Below are positions 52,173 to 64,000 of a stretch of DNA of 64,000 nt, in pieces (the first letter of the stretch is position 1; each line of letters starts with the position of its first letter). The translations under genes were made by a program, and so were the position numbers. Origin of the DNA: Trametes villosa. Its lineage: Eukaryota; Basidiomycota; Agaricomycetes; Polyporales; Polyporaceae. The stretch spans positions 6,782,001 through 6,846,000 of the forward strand of contig PUDQ02000001.1 in assembly GCA_002964805.2 (NCBI GenBank). The letters run 5' to 3'. The notes under the pieces are model-generated. The model saw only the letters and a list, made by a program, of their open reading frames with translations, searched no databases and was not told the origin of the DNA.

Positions 52173-54356
52173 TCATTTCGAGGCCCACTTCTCGACGAAT
52201 GCAGCGAGTTTCCGTTTATCTCTGCTGCTCAGCTCGGACTCCTGTAATAAAAATTAGCTGGGTGAACTTTTTCGCTTACGCGCACGCAGCTTACCTTCTG
52301 CAGTCTCGAAGCCGCCTCAGTGAGCTCGCTTGCTTTCCCCCGCGTGCCTTCCTTCGCGGCGGTCTCCCCGGGAGGGGCAGAGAATGGAGCTGAAGTATTC
52401 ATGGGGGCATGCTCGTATGCAGCAGCAATCTGCGGTGCGCAGCTGCTGGATCTGCGCGTTCGATGTTAGGAGAAGTACTCAGCCAAGATAGGGAGAAAGA
52501 CGTACAACTCTGCTATGCGGCCCTTGAGTTCCGACGCCCACTTTCCTTCAGACCGGTGAGACGCCAACAGCCTCTCGGCAAGCGATGCCAGCTCAGCCTC
52601 GACGTCGGCTCGATCTAGCAACACAGTCGGTCTTCCCCCTGTATCAGAACCTACGATCTGATGAACACCGGTCTCGCCCGTGAAACAGGGATTGGATGAC
52701 AACGTACGTAGAAGGGTCTTCAATAGGTCGGTAACAGCAGCTTGAAGAACGTCTTCCAGGTCCTCGCCGGCTTTGGCTTCCGTGGAACCTCCTTGCTGCT
52801 TCGTACTTTCGATGGTGTCGTTGACGTCTTCCAGCTCCTCGATTAGAGCGCTGACGATTGCTTCCGTTTCTGCAGCGAAGGCCCCGCGCGTATTCAGGAG
52901 TTCGTGTGTCCGTTGAAGCCGCGGTAGTACACTTTCCTGCATATCTCGCAGGGCCTGTTTCGTATCTATCAGCAAGCTAGCTCCGGGTTTACGAGTCGGT
53001 AGTCGACTTACGATGTCAAGGGCTCTCTCTTCAGCCTGCAGCAGCAAAAGTCGATCCATACGCCCGGCGTGCTCTAACTCCTTCTTGGCATTCGGGAAGA
53101 CGCTGGACCGTTCAGGCTCCCCTAAGTCGCGCAATGGGTCTTGAGGCCGGAGTAATCCACTCAAGGTCTTAGAGTCGCCAGACGAAGAAGCTTCGAGTTG
53201 ACCCGCGATCGCCTCGAGTGCCTCGATAAATGCGGCGTCAACCAGCTTGGGAACCCCGACAGAGCCCTTCGCGGTGATTGTAGCTAGTTGGGCGTGAACG
53301 ACTGCCGAATCGTTCTCCAGCTCGTCCGCGGGTGGTAGTGAACTGTATCCGTCATCAATGTCCCTATAGAGACGTCTTGCGGAGCTTGCAACAGCGTTGC
53401 GTGCACGGTCGAGAGAGGCGATCTCGGCCTTGAGGGTCGCGAGTCTATCTTCTGCGTCAAGTTTCAGTGACAGCTCGAGGAGCTCGCAGAGGCGGCACGA
53501 ATACCTTGTTTCTCAGAAGTGTGCAAGAGGGAGAGCGCTTGCTGGGTAGACTTCGCGACGGTACCATCGACCTGTGTCAGAGGGCGTTGGCGTGTGGGGC
53601 CCAAACGGTAGAAATTAGGTCCTTGCCTCCACAGATAAGTCAGCCAGTCTCTCTTGATGTTTTTGAACTGATTGGTCGGCGTGTTCGATTTGCTTCCGAA
53701 CGGCGCTCGTGGTTTGCTTCGCCTCCTTTGTGGCCGACCTGCGGTCCCATCAGCCAGTGCGTGCGGCAGGTACTGCCATCTACTTACTTTGCAAGGCTTG
53801 AGCGGTGCTTCATTCTCGCAGCCCGCGCTTCAAGCAGGTCGGCTTCGCGCTCCAACACTTCGGCGCGCGTCCTGGATGTACGCTTAGTATTAGTGATCCG
53901 GTAACAGGACTAATGCGCACCTAAGTGTTGAGGGTAGCGCGTAAGACGCGGGTTGTCTGCTCGAGCGTGAGCCCGCCGGTTCCTCCGCGCCATGTTCCCG
54001 CAGCCTACCAAGCCTTTACGAACGCGGGGGTATATTCGTGAGTACAACTAGTCCCGTTAAGAATGTCAATTCAGAACATACATCTCCCTCTCCTCTTGAT
54101 ATAGTGCAACTGGTCCGAGAATCGTTTGGTGAACCAAGGGGTTCGCGTTTTCGGCGTGGTCTAGACATTTAGCCACCCCGCCCGCGTCGCGAAGCTCCGC
54201 CGCATCAGAGCTCTGGCTTGCAAGCCACTCGAGGAGCTGTTTGCCCGCCGGGATGTCCGCCGCCCAGCTAAGGTCCTGTTCTGAGCATTCGGGGCCGCCG
54301 AGGTGGGAGATGATGCGAACTACGTCGGCTATCGTACGTCGAGTGTCCGAAGCCAT
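52173..54356 (-). CDS. Coiled-coil protein, probable HAUS augmin-like complex subunit 3
   Basis: complement(join(52173..52241,52295..52451,52506..53451,53505..53571,53633..53738,53788..53871,53921..54004,54082..54356)), 595 residues, phases exact. The N-terminus has the layout of the HAUS3 domain: a short helix, LSWAADIPAGKQLLEWLASQ, then PSTLR leading into coiled coil. The remainder is almost all heptad coiled coil (TRAEVLEREADLLEARAA; DRLATLKAEIASLDRARNAV). Length is close to human HAUS3 (about 600). Augmin recruits gamma-tubulin to existing spindle microtubules. The family call depends on a divergent N-terminal motif, so another coiled-coil spindle or kinetochore protein remains possible. 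ATG at 54356. Confidence 0.55.
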
Positions 54357-54760
54357 TCGGGCAATTGCCAGGACGTCGCGGTCTGGCTAGATGAGTATCA
54401 GTCGTGATAAACGCGCCCTATCCACAATAATTAGTACGTACCAACTGAATGCTTTATTCTCACACAGCTAGTACTTGAGCTCCAGCGAGGTGGGCGTACT
54501 AGTATAAGGATTGCCGAGGTCGGGCGGCTACGAACCTTGTGGCTGAAAGCAACAGAAGGCGCAGAATAGGCGCCCATGGCTCGTGGCCCCCTTCAGAGCA
54601 CCGCAATCGTGCACTAAGCGTGTTAGTCTGCAGCACGTATTACGGCATGCAACGCAAGCTCGTTTAGCTCCTGTGAATGGAATCGGGGTAATGCTTCGCG
54701 GAATATACGCTCTTGCGAGCAACGATGCGCTATAATTGCATGCAAGGACCCCTACCCAAC
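54357..54760. other. Intergenic, no gene seen
   Basis: 400 bases between the HAUS3-like ATG and a tRNA gene. No open frame of note. Confidence 0.5.
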
Positions 54761-54834
54761 GGGCATGTGGTGTAGTTGGTTATCACGCCCGCTTAGCATG
54801 CGGGAGGGGTCCGGTTCAATCCCGGACATGTCCA
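54761..54834 (+). tRNA. tRNA-Ala (anticodon AGC)
   Basis: 74 nt, identical to the genes at 6094 and 28627. Only a TTT run follows at once; the next T4 run is at about 54880-54890, so its primary transcript may end farther out than those of the other copies. Confidence 0.96.
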
Positions 54835-55612
54835 CTTTACCGGTCCCCGGGCGAGACGCTACGTCTGTCGGGAATTTCCTTTTCTAGCACCAGATCCCAG
54901 CGCTGTTCCGTGCCTCACTCTTGTTCTCAGCCGACCATCACGAGCAGGCCTCGGCCGGAAAGAATGCTGCGCATAACCCATCTATTTTTACTAGACGATT
55001 TGCATGAGGCTGCGGTGAGTCGCAAACGCTGCGCTTCAGCGCATAAACCTGTCTGCGCCCACACTTCCCTTCCAGTCTACGCAGACTTGAACTGTGAGAG
55101 GCATACCGATACATCTATTTCAACGCAAGGCGTCGACATCTGAAGGAGAAATTGCGTCTGACGCGACGTATGCAACAGGCACCGTGCTGGATCTGTTCCT
55201 GCTGGTCCCTGCGCTTCAACGGTGGTTGCTACCCAACGTGCCGCCGGGAGGGCCCGGTCGGGTATCGCGCCTTTCATTTTGCAGCTTTATCTCGGCATTC
55301 CCTCAGATTAGCCGGAGATTATTCCTGTCAGCATCACTCTCCTCGCAGCCACTTCTCACTACAGGGCTTTCTGCCCGCCCATCGCCATCCAGCAGCTTGT
55401 CTGCTGTCCGACTCCCGTTTTGCTTGCTTGTCTCGCAAACCCCCACACTCCTTACCCCCACCCTCGTCGGTCTTTACCCCGCCCTTTCAAGGCCTCGTGC
55501 TTCCAGCACACCTCGTCGCACCGACTCCAACAGCAGAACTCTTGTGTGCTGCTTTGGAGCTCTCAATCACCATCTGTGAATCTCGCGACTGGGCTGACGG
55601 CCTTTAATCCCC
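54835..55612. other. Intergenic / 5' leader
   Basis: 780 bases, C/T-rich toward the end, which suits a promoter and leader of the DUF4203 gene. Open frames here overlap in two phases and lack family features. Confidence 0.5.
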
Positions 55613-56930
55613 ATGGCGGTTTCATTCCGCCCGAACACTTCCTCTCTCCCCAGTCTTCTTACGGCTCTGTCATGTCTGCTGGTCCTCCTCTCGCTCAGCA
55701 ACCATGTCTCGTGCATGCCTACCGCATCTAGCGCCGGCGCGCCCGACTTCTCGCCGCTGGAACACTGGAAGCGCATGACCCCAGTCGTCGTGACTGCAGC
55801 AGACGGGACGAACGCGACCGTGATCAACCCAACGAACAACCAGACCATTGCGCAAGGGTCCGCCTCCGACGGTGGTGGTGTCGACTTCAACGTCCCCGCC
55901 ATCATCTGGCTCGCGTTCGTGTTCGCGGTCGGCGCGCCGCTCGCGCTCGTCGGTATCCGGCTCTGGCGCGCCACGACCGGCGCAGGTTTGGGGCTTGCCG
56001 CAGCCCTCTGCAGTGAGTGTGCTGCTCCCGCCATACATCCGTTACAAACCTTGACGACATGCTTTCCCCGTCCAGTCTGGGCAGCGTTCATCAACACGGT
56101 CAACGCGGAAGGCCTCTCCGACCTCGTGCTAACCATCATCACCCTCGGCGCGTTCGCCGTCGGCTTCGTCCTCGGTGCGCTGAACCTTGGGCGAGTCGCG
56201 GGCATATGGACGCTCGGCATCCTGGGCGGGATGTCCATCGGCATGCGTCTCGCTCTCCTGCGCGAAGGGTTGCTCATCCCGAAGTACGCCGCGAACTGGT
56301 TCATCATCGGGCTGTTCATGATCGCTGGCTTGGGAGTCACTGTGTTCAAGCAGCGATTTGGCCTTGTAGGTGCTTAAGTGTCGTCAGCTTCTCTCGTGCT
56401 GACAGAAGCTGTCAAGGTGTCTTCATGCGCCGCTGTCGGCTCGTTCCTCGTCGTTCTTGGAGTCGACCTTATCTTGAACAAGCAGAGCGGGATGAGCACT
56501 GGCCTTCGCTTCCTCCTTGACCGTAATAGCGCGCACTACCTGGTAAGTGGCGTCACCTTCCGTAGCAATTTTACGCTCATGACGCTCTCTGCAACAGGCG
56601 ATTGTCCACTTGGGTTACCATCCCAAGGTCATCACGCAGATCCTGCTCGGCGCATCTCTAGCTGCTATGTGAGCGCGTCTCCCGCCCCTTGCTTCCCAGA
56701 CGGCTAACTGACCGCCGTTCCAAAGCCCTGTCTTGGCGTTTGCGCAGCACAAGATCTTCCGGGCGCCTTTCCGCCCGACGAGGACCGAGAGCGACACGGC
56801 CTCCGTGATATCCACCGAGGAGGTCGTCGCGCTGAACCAGGAGAAGCCGAAAGACTCGCTGGAGACCCGCACCGGCACCGCGACCCCCGCGAAAGACAGC
56901 CTCTTGAACAGCCGCTTCAGTAGCTCATAG
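55613..56930 (+). CDS. DUF4203 (TM7S3/TM198-like) membrane protein
   Basis: join(55613..56012,56076..56365,56417..56542,56598..56668,56726..56930), 363 residues. Signal peptide (about residues 14-34, LLTALSCLLVLLSLSNHVSC), a luminal segment with N-glycosylation sites (NATV, NNQT), then seven hydrophobic segments: VPAIIWLAFVFAVGAPLALV; GLGLAAALC; DLVLTIITLGAFAVGFVLGAL; GIWTLGILGGMSIGM; ANWFIIGLFMIAGLGV; VGSFLVVLGVDLIL; ILLGASLAA. The C-tail is charged and cytosolic. This is the DUF4203 layout; function in fungi unknown. For intron 2 I use GTAGGT...GTCAAG| (51 nt) because it removes the in-frame stop at 56375 and keeps the hydrophobic helix; a 36 nt alternative would also be in frame but is too short. 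Confidence 0.8.
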
Positions 56931-58699
56931 CCTGGCCGCCCCGGGCGTCCCGGCCCGCATCCTCTTACCCCTCACCCCCACCATCTCCTCTCGCCGTGAT
57001 CATCTCCCCTGCGCGCGTACATTCGCTTTCTAATTTTGACTTCTGTTCGTCGCGCGGGCGAGCGGGAGCTGCTGTGTCCCTGTAACATCCCACAGCACTT
57101 CGGACACTTCTCAGCGGCCCTATCATCACCCCCCTACGATAGCGCCGCGCGGTCCCCGACCGCACCTTCACTCTTGCACACTGCACCCTTGGATTGGACT
57201 GACTTCACATAGACGGGCGTACGGACGTACGTACGGATGGACGGACGATCTTGACGGGCACGCACGCCGCCGGTGCGCGCACGATACGGTAGACGCAGCA
57301 TAGTTCTCGCCCGCACGTGTATTCATACGCATACGCATACGCACATCATTGGCACTGCGCGGCTCGTGCGTGCGGCGGTCGCGCTTCTCGCATACCACCA
57401 TGTATTACTAGGGCTATCCGCAGACGCTACGCAAACAACAACGGGCTAATGGGTTTGCGTTTTCGGTACGTTCGCCGCGTGGGTGGCTGACGCCGTCCGG
57501 CAGAACCCAACGGCGAGGACGAGGAGCAGGGAAGGCCGCTCCTGCGAATAGCCTCGGAGCCATCTGAGTGCTTGCAATGTTCCTGTCTTCGAAGAGCGCC
57601 ACGGGCTGGAGGGGTGCAGTAGGGATGGTCATCCTCGAGAGGCCCAGCCTGTAAGTGTCGTCGCTGGGCAGGGGCCTCTGACACGATGTACGTGGTAATG
57701 AAAGCTGCACTCGAGGCCAGCCCAACGCCGAGCGCACCCGTGCGGCATGAACTTATGAGCGCCGTTGCACATGCCGCGCGACGGTCATTACACCGTGGCG
57801 CATGGGACTCAATCTGACTCAATAGCACCACATCTTCCGGCCCCTGGCGAGGATAAAAGCGGTGCAAAAGTTTGGAAAAGGTGAGAGACTCGTCCCAGCG
57901 ACCTCCTTGCCCCTGGAGCGTTGTATTGCTCGGGGGGGACTGAGTTTGCCCCCTCAGGGAGCTCTGAGAGCCGTCCTGGCTCCGCCCGCTTGTCAATGCG
58001 AACGGCTCACTTCCTACCGGGAGAAGCAAGTCCTGACCACACGCTGGAAAGTGGGAGAACGCGAAGCATGGCTTCGCAAGCTCGTATCCGCGCCATCTTG
58101 CCAGATTCGGGCGCGATAAAACGCGCGGAGGGAGAATCTGTGGGCGGCCTGGCCAATCGGAGGAGCACCGCTGGGCCGCGAACGGATAGAGATATCAGAG
58201 CCGCTCTACCATCGATCCCAGGCTCATGTCCGTCGAGATGGATGGTACAGTAGAGGTCTGGAGAAGAGAAGAGAACGCGGGGACGGGCGTACCTCGTATG
58301 GTTGATCTGCCGGGGACGGGTATTCAACCTTGCCTAATGAAATTCACGCTCGGATAACGCGTCGCCCCTCGCTCTGGGGCCAATTCTGGCTCGCAGGAAA
58401 GTGCAAACCAGCTGCCAATACATTTATAAAAGAGGGAAGATGAAAGGGTGAGCATGAAGGTCCTGGGAGTCAGAGTGAGAGCATTTGATAATACATTAAG
58501 CGCGCTGTATAGAGCATAACGCCCATCAACGCGCCGTGGTAATGCTAGTTAATGACAGGTTAGGGAAGAGAGGTAAGCTGGGTTGATGATTCCGATAATC
58601 TGATGGCTTGCTATAATGATAAGTACAACTTGTAAAGAATATCGAGCATGAACAGGGCGGCGGAGCACAAACGCGTCCTCCTCTCCTTCTTCCCCAACC
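56931..58699. other. Intergenic, no gene seen
   Basis: 1.8 kb. It starts with C-rich 3' untranslated sequence of the DUF4203 gene, includes ACGTACGT/CATACGCATACG short tandem repeats near 57220-57345, and ends with the transportin promoter (TATAAT at about 58612, roughly 88 bases before the ATG). Open frames are GC-rich shadows without motifs. Confidence 0.5.
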
Positions 58700-61600
58700 A
58701 TGACCTCCTGGACGCCGCAGCAGACAGCTCTGCAGGAGATCCTGCAGACAATCCACGAATCGACCGACACCCGCAATGCCGCCGTGCAGCGCACCATCAC
58801 CCATGTACGTCCTCATCGCCCCGCAAACAAACTCACGGCCGTTCATATTCCCCCCATCTCATTTCGCAGAAATTGAACAACTTCACGCGCGCCCCCGATT
58901 ATGTCGCCTACCTCGCCTACATCCTCTCGTCGATGCCGCAGGAGGAAGACCGGATCCGGACCATTGCGGGCTATCTGCTGAAGAACAATGCCCGCCTCAT
59001 CCTTCGCGCCTCTCCCGATGTCCTGACGTTCGCAAAGTCCGCCGTCCTAGTGGCGTTCAACGATGCGTCGATCATGATTCGCAACGCGGCGGCGCAGGAT
59101 ATCGTCGCGTTCCTTGGCATCCTGGAGCCCAGGAACTGGCCGGAGTGCTTGCAGCAGCTGGTGCACATGTTGGACGCGCCCAATGTAGATCAACAAGAGG
59201 TGCGTACGGAATCCCATGCTTCTGCTGTGCTTTCGATCGAGAACTTCGCGGCGTGCGCTCTTCCTTTCACGAGTTTATGTTCACCCGCCGCATATGCCAA
59301 CATCTACCGCCGTATTCACGCGATGTTCACTGTATGGTGCACCACAGGGGCCTGCCTTTCGCATCCCGGAGTGCCAGAGACCATCCAGCTACCTTCAGGC
59401 CTGCTTCCACAAGACACTGACAACCTGTGTCGTATAGGCCGCATTCAACGTCCTGGAACGGGCATGCGAGGACTACCCCAGAAAGCTCGACGTCGAGATC
59501 AACGGCACTTGGCCGCTCGAGTACATGATCCCCAAGTTCATCGTCCTCTCCGAGCACCCGAACGCGAAAATGCGCGCGCACGCCATCGCGTGTCTGTCGT
59601 ACTTTGTGCCCATCGGCTGCCAGGCCCTCTTCGCGCACATAGACACGTTCATCGCGTGCCTCTTCAAGCGCGCGTCGGACGAGGACCCGGTGGTGCGCAA
59701 GCACGTCTGCCAGGCGCTCGTTCTGCTCCTCGCGTCGCGCCCGGAGAAGCTCATGCCGGAGATGAACAACGTCGCGGAGTACATGCTCTACTCGACAAAG
59801 GACAAGCACGAGAATGTCGCGCTGGAGGCGTGCGAGTTCTGGCTTACGTTCGCGGAGGACCCGGATCTCGCCCCGTACCTCCACCCGCTCCTTGCGAAGG
59901 TGGCGCCCGTGCTCCTCGACTGCATGGTCTACAGCGAGGACGACCTCCTCTGGCTGCAAGGCGACGATGAAGATGCGGCGGTGCCCGACAAGGATACGGA
60001 TATCAAACCGCGCCATTACGGCGGCAAGTCCCATGGCTTCGAGCGCGAGGCGAACGGGGATGCGGACTCCCAGAAGCGCGTCGGAGCCTACGGCGAGGAA
60101 CTCGATGAAGGCGATGAGGATGACTACGACGACGTCGACGATGAGGAGTTCGCCGACGAGATGTCGACGGAGTGGAACCTGCGCAAGTGCGCCGCGGCAG
60201 CGCTTGACGTCCTTGCGGTCCGCTTCGGCGCGGATCTGCTTAACGTGCTTCTTGAGCCGTTGAAGACGAAGCTGTGGAGTGATGACTGGCTCCAGAGGGA
60301 GAGTGGAATCCTCGCACTCGGCGCGATGGCAGAAGGTGAGCGTCACTCACACAGAAGTCTGTCGATCGGACCCTGACTGAGCTATACAGGCTGCATTGAC
60401 GCCATCGAGCCTCACTTACCTACTCTGGTCCCTTACTTGATTAACACCCTGAACGACCCCAAGGTACGCTGTGAAACCTTCATTATGGACCTGGAGGCAT
60501 GCTCAATTATAGATCCACAGCCACTCGTGCGATCTATCACATGCTGGACGCTTGGCAGGTACGCCAGCTGGTGCACTCAGCCGATCTCTGCAGAACACAA
60601 GAACCAGTTCTTCGTCCCCACGCTGGAGGGTGTGAGTGCAATTGTGTGCATATCAGGCATTTTGACGTGTTAACGTTGCTCCGCAGCTCCTGCGCATGGT
60701 CTTGGATAACAACAAGCGCGTGCAAGAAGCGGGCTGTAGCGCGTTCGCTACGCTCGAGGAGGACGCGGGCCCCGAGTTGGCTCCGTACCTCGAGCCTGTG
60801 TTGCGCAACCTCGTGTTCGCGTTCGACAAATATCAGCACAAGAACATGCTGATCTTGTACGATGCCGTCGGTACTCTTGCGGACGCGGTTGGCTCAGCAT
60901 TGCAGAATCCGACGTATGTCGAGATCCTCATGCCCCCACTGCTGAAGCGGTGGTCGAAGCTCAAGGATGACGACGATGATCTGATTCCTCTTCTCGAGGT
61001 ATGTGTTCACCGGACCAGATTTGTTGCGACCACTCATGCCCTTCTCCCAGTGCCTCGCCTCGGTAACGATCGCGATGGGCCCGGCGTTCCTTCCATACGC
61101 CACCCCGATCTTCGACCGGTGCCACACAATCGTGCACACATCTCTCCTGCAATATCAAGCATACCAGCAGAACCCCGACATGGACGAGCCCGATCGCTCC
61201 TTCCTCGTCGTTGCGCTCGACCTCCTTTCCGGGCTGACGCAGGGCCTCGGGATGGCGCTTGAGCAGCATATCTCAGGCAGCCAGCCGAACCTCCTTGAGC
61301 TGCTTAACGTCTGCCTCAAACACCCGCACGCGGCGGTGCGGCAGTCCGGGTACGCCCTTGTGGGCGACATGGCCATGAATTGCTTCCCGCTCCTCCGGCC
61401 ACATGTCTCCGCGATCATGTCCGAGCTGATCTCCCAGCTCGACCCGGAGCCGAAGGTAGAGTTCATCAGCGCGTGCAACAACGCAGCGTGGGCGGTCGGC
61501 GAGATCGCGCTCCGCTTCGGTCGTGGTGAGTCCGCATTCGACTACCACCGAGTTGTCGCGCTCACTCAGACTGTGACTGTCAGACGAGGTCGAGTTCCAG

Positions 61601-62104
61601 CAATGGGTCCACCCCCTCGTATCGCGGCTGATCCCCATCCTCCTGCACCCGAAGGCGCCGCGGAGCTTGCATGAGAACGCGGCGGTGTCGATCGGTCGTA
61701 TCGGCTTGATGCACCCCAGCCTGGTTGCGCCGCTACTGCCGGAGTTCGCGCAGGCGTGGTGTCAAGCCCTGTACGAGATCCGCGACAACGAGGAGAAGGA
61801 CTCAGCGTTCCGCGGGCTCTGCACGCTCGTACAAACGAACCCTGCTGGGATCACGAAGGTCAGTGTCGCACTTCGGGCTGTCTAGTCGAGCGCGGTTGTG
61901 TTGATGCAGTGTTGTTACGTGCAGAGTCTGCTATGGTTCTGCAACGCGATCGTGCGGTGGAACCAGCCATCACCCGAGCTCAACAGCATGTTCCAGACGC
62001 TGTTGAACGGGTTCAAGCAGCACGACGCCGTCGGTTGGGCCGCACAAGTCGCGACGTTCCCGCCTGTAATCCAGGAGCGCCTCGCGACGCGGTACGGCGT
62101 GTAA
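58700..62104 (+). CDS. KAP104: Transportin (karyopherin beta-2) nuclear import receptor
   Basis: join(58700..58804,58870..59199,59438..60335,60390..60463,60521..60631,60687..60998,61051..61525,61584..61858,61925..62104), 919 residues, phases exact. HEAT-repeat importin with the transportin-1 layout: residues 1-35 ([15 protein letters not shown]), [10 protein letters not shown], an acidic insert within the central repeats ([20 protein letters not shown], the H8 loop that releases cargo when Ran-GTP binds), [74 protein letters not shown]. It carries PY-NLS cargoes such as hnRNP-type RNA-binding proteins into the nucleus. Length matches the family (about 890-920). Intron 2 is 238 nt; the flanking exons join without a missing segment. 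Confidence 0.93.
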
Positions 62105-64000
62105 GCGCCCACACGCGTTCCGCTGCCTCTCCTCCATTGGTCTTGGCATCTGTGCTCTCCTGCTTCCTCGTCGTCGCTCTGTATCACAAGAATTGGCCTG
62201 CTTCGGTATACATCATCTCATTGTTGTCATCGCTCCCTTTTTACCTTTACATTTGCGCATCTCACGTCCCCCATCCCGCCCGTCCAAGCCAAGCCTGTCC
62301 CTCACTCCACGTCTCGTGTCCCACAAGTCTCCGCCCGTGTCCCGTGTCCGCATACGTACATACCATCGCCCGCTCCGTCCGCCGCCCCAGCATCCGGATC
62401 TCCTTTTACGTAGTGTAGTATTCACCTTCGCTCACCTGGTTTCGTCTTTACGCCCCCTTCGCATCTTCACCTACGTACATGTCCCCTCGCTTGATTTGCC
62501 TGTGTGTGTGTGGTCTACAATGTGTCTTGAGAGCCTCTCATCCCCGCCCGATTACCCTCGTTCGCCCCACTTCCTTGCCGGGTGTAAAACTACAGCTATA
62601 AATACAGCGAAACGGTAGGTCGCCGGGTTACTTGATTATTTCTCTACTGGAAGTGCGGGATTGGTGTAGGGGCTCAAACCGGGCTCCGCTGGAGGAGGTG
62701 GTGGTGGTGGTGGTTAGGAGAACGTCGACGAAGTTGCCTAAGACTGTCACGGGAGCCATGTAGGCGCATCTAAGAGCGAGGACATCAATAGGTCAATGGC
62801 CACGAGCGGCGGTGGTTAACACATGAACATTCAGTATTTGTTGTACATAGAAACGATGTACGACGCTGGGCGAGATGGTCTTCAGGAAACGGGCCCGTGA
62901 GAGCCTGAGACGGGTAGACATACAAAAGAAAAGTACTACACCGACAGCGTATGCAGGTGACTGCGGACGGCACGGGATAAAGGAACCATGACTGTGACTT
63001 GGGTTACGAAGATTTAGATAGAGGCGGAGCACTGGAGGCGCAAGCAAGGCTCGAGGATGCCTGATAGAACTGCTGTCCTGTCGGAAGCGTCGATTAGATC
63101 ATAGGGGAGCCCGGAGTTGACGAGGATGAGCCGAGGATTGGGGAGGGTTTCGCCCCGTTCACTTCGGCAGGCTCGACGGTGCTCGATGTACGGCACGCAG
63201 GGCTGAATCCACTGCCGGGGCTTGTGAGACCCGGTACTGCTACAGGAAGTTGTTGTGATTAATCGTAGTCTGCGGGAGCTCGCGATCGCATATAGTCGGA
63301 CCTGCCTGTATTTGCACTTTCCCACGGCTCTTTACCATCTTCCGCCCTCTTCCACCACCACCTCGAGCGTCGCCAGCTCGCTTTCACTACACAGAAGTAA
63401 TTTATGGTACTGGGATATTTGCGACTTTGCGCGGGACCAACGTTAGTGAGAGTGCGTCCTAACGGCGTAGAGAATGGATCAGGTCTAGGAGAGGGACGTG
63501 CTATAGTGTGCCCGGCGCTGCTGCGGACCATGCAGACAGAATATGGTGGTGGCAGACACCAGTAGGGAGGGTGGAAGGAAGGTTCTATACGCAATGTCAG
63601 GCTACAAGGACTCTACCAGTAAGCTGAGAGCAAGCTTACCAGAGAATGATAGAGTCCCATGGATTTTGGCATCCAAGTGTGTCGCCTTCGACCCATTGGG
63701 GATGGAACGGCGCTAGCAGATTGAACGACCTGCAGAATGCACCCCACATGACACCGCACCAGGGTCTCAATTGGCCGTGCCAACTTCGGATCAATGGGGC
63801 GAGGTGAGGGGTAGTAGTACGAGCGTAATAACTTGACGTCGACTCACGCGGTTATGCTACGCATCCAGCCTGGACAACTCGCCTTCCCCTTGGCTCTGGA
63901 TGATTAATTGATTAATGATTCCTCGCAGGCGGTGGTTGCTGGCAGAGAAGGAGACGGCCCAGAAGCTGGATGAATTTTGTCGACCATTTCATGGTTATTT
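62105..64000. other. Intergenic to window end, no gene seen
   Basis: 1.9 kb after the transportin stop. The first 450 bases are pyrimidine-rich 3' untranslated sequence; a GGT/GGTGGT run lies near 62693-62715. No gene could be built on either strand up to 64000. A gene beginning beyond the window may have its promoter here. Confidence 0.5.

Noticed and set aside
52967..53012. Possible 46 nt intron with GTAAGT in the HAUS3-like gene
   Set aside because: Removing it would shift the frame; reading through keeps a continuous coiled coil and exact phase.
56370..56405. 36 nt intron alternative in the DUF4203 gene
   Set aside because: Too short for this genome, weak donor GTGCTT. The 51 nt alternative is better.
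62694..62716. GGT-rich short repeat after the transportin gene
   Set aside because: Simple low-complexity repeat with no other structure.

Overview
The window is nuclear DNA from a filamentous basidiomycete, most likely an Agaricomycete and possibly a polypore. The evidence is GC-rich coding sequence, protein genes cut by many 45-70 nt GT-AG introns (up to 23 exons in one gene), RNA polymerase III tRNA genes ending in T runs, and families typical of Agaricomycetes: a fungal thaumatin-like protein, a RIM13/PalB calpain, a RIT1 ribosylphosphate transferase, a DUF3445 N-demethylase and a CSC1-type channel. Exon coordinates were worked out by hand from open frames, splice sites and family conservation. 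In nearly every model the exon lengths sum to a whole number of codons.

Layout. (1) 1-1.1 kb: the 3' part of a GNAT acetyltransferase gene. (2) 2.2-14.3 kb: a large inverted duplication. Each arm (about 3.9 kb) carries a divergent pair, an EthD-like dimeric alpha-beta barrel gene and a nine-exon thaumatin-like gene. The ~4.4 kb loop holds a tRNA-Ala gene, an F-box-like gene and an Arg-Gly-repeat protein gene. A tRNA-like remnant lies at the inner end of the right arm. (3) 15-22 kb: a membrane protein gene with an unusually long intron, then two minus-strand genes related to eIF4G: an MA3-only protein and an N-terminally short eIF4G (MIF4G + MA3). (4) 23-25.7 kb: a small unknown gene and a membrane-anchored DUF3445 gene. 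(5) 25.7-29.5 kb: gene-poor DNA with one tRNA-Ala. (6) 29.5-42 kb: an OPT oligopeptide transporter, a GT8 glycosyltransferase and a 16-exon CSC1/OSCA-type channel. (7) 42.3-42.6 kb: a 279 bp MITE-like element with 24 nt terminal inverted repeats and a TA target duplication, in the shared promoter between the channel and an IMPACT-family gene. (8) 42.7-54.4 kb: IMPACT protein, tRNA-Ala, HIS1 (ATP phosphoribosyltransferase), calpain, RIT1, and a coiled-coil HAUS3-like protein. (9) 54.7-62.1 kb: tRNA-Ala, a DUF4203 membrane protein and a transportin (karyopherin beta-2). The last 1.9 kb shows no gene.

Most genes are unrelated housekeeping neighbours, not a pathway cluster. Several touch translation or amino-acid control (four tRNA-Ala copies, RIT1, the IMPACT/YIH1-type protein, the eIF4G relatives, HIS1), but nothing in the sequence shows co-regulation. 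The most unusual items are the inverted duplication, the eIF4G-derived pair, the MITE in a bidirectional promoter, and several micro-exons of 4-10 nt.
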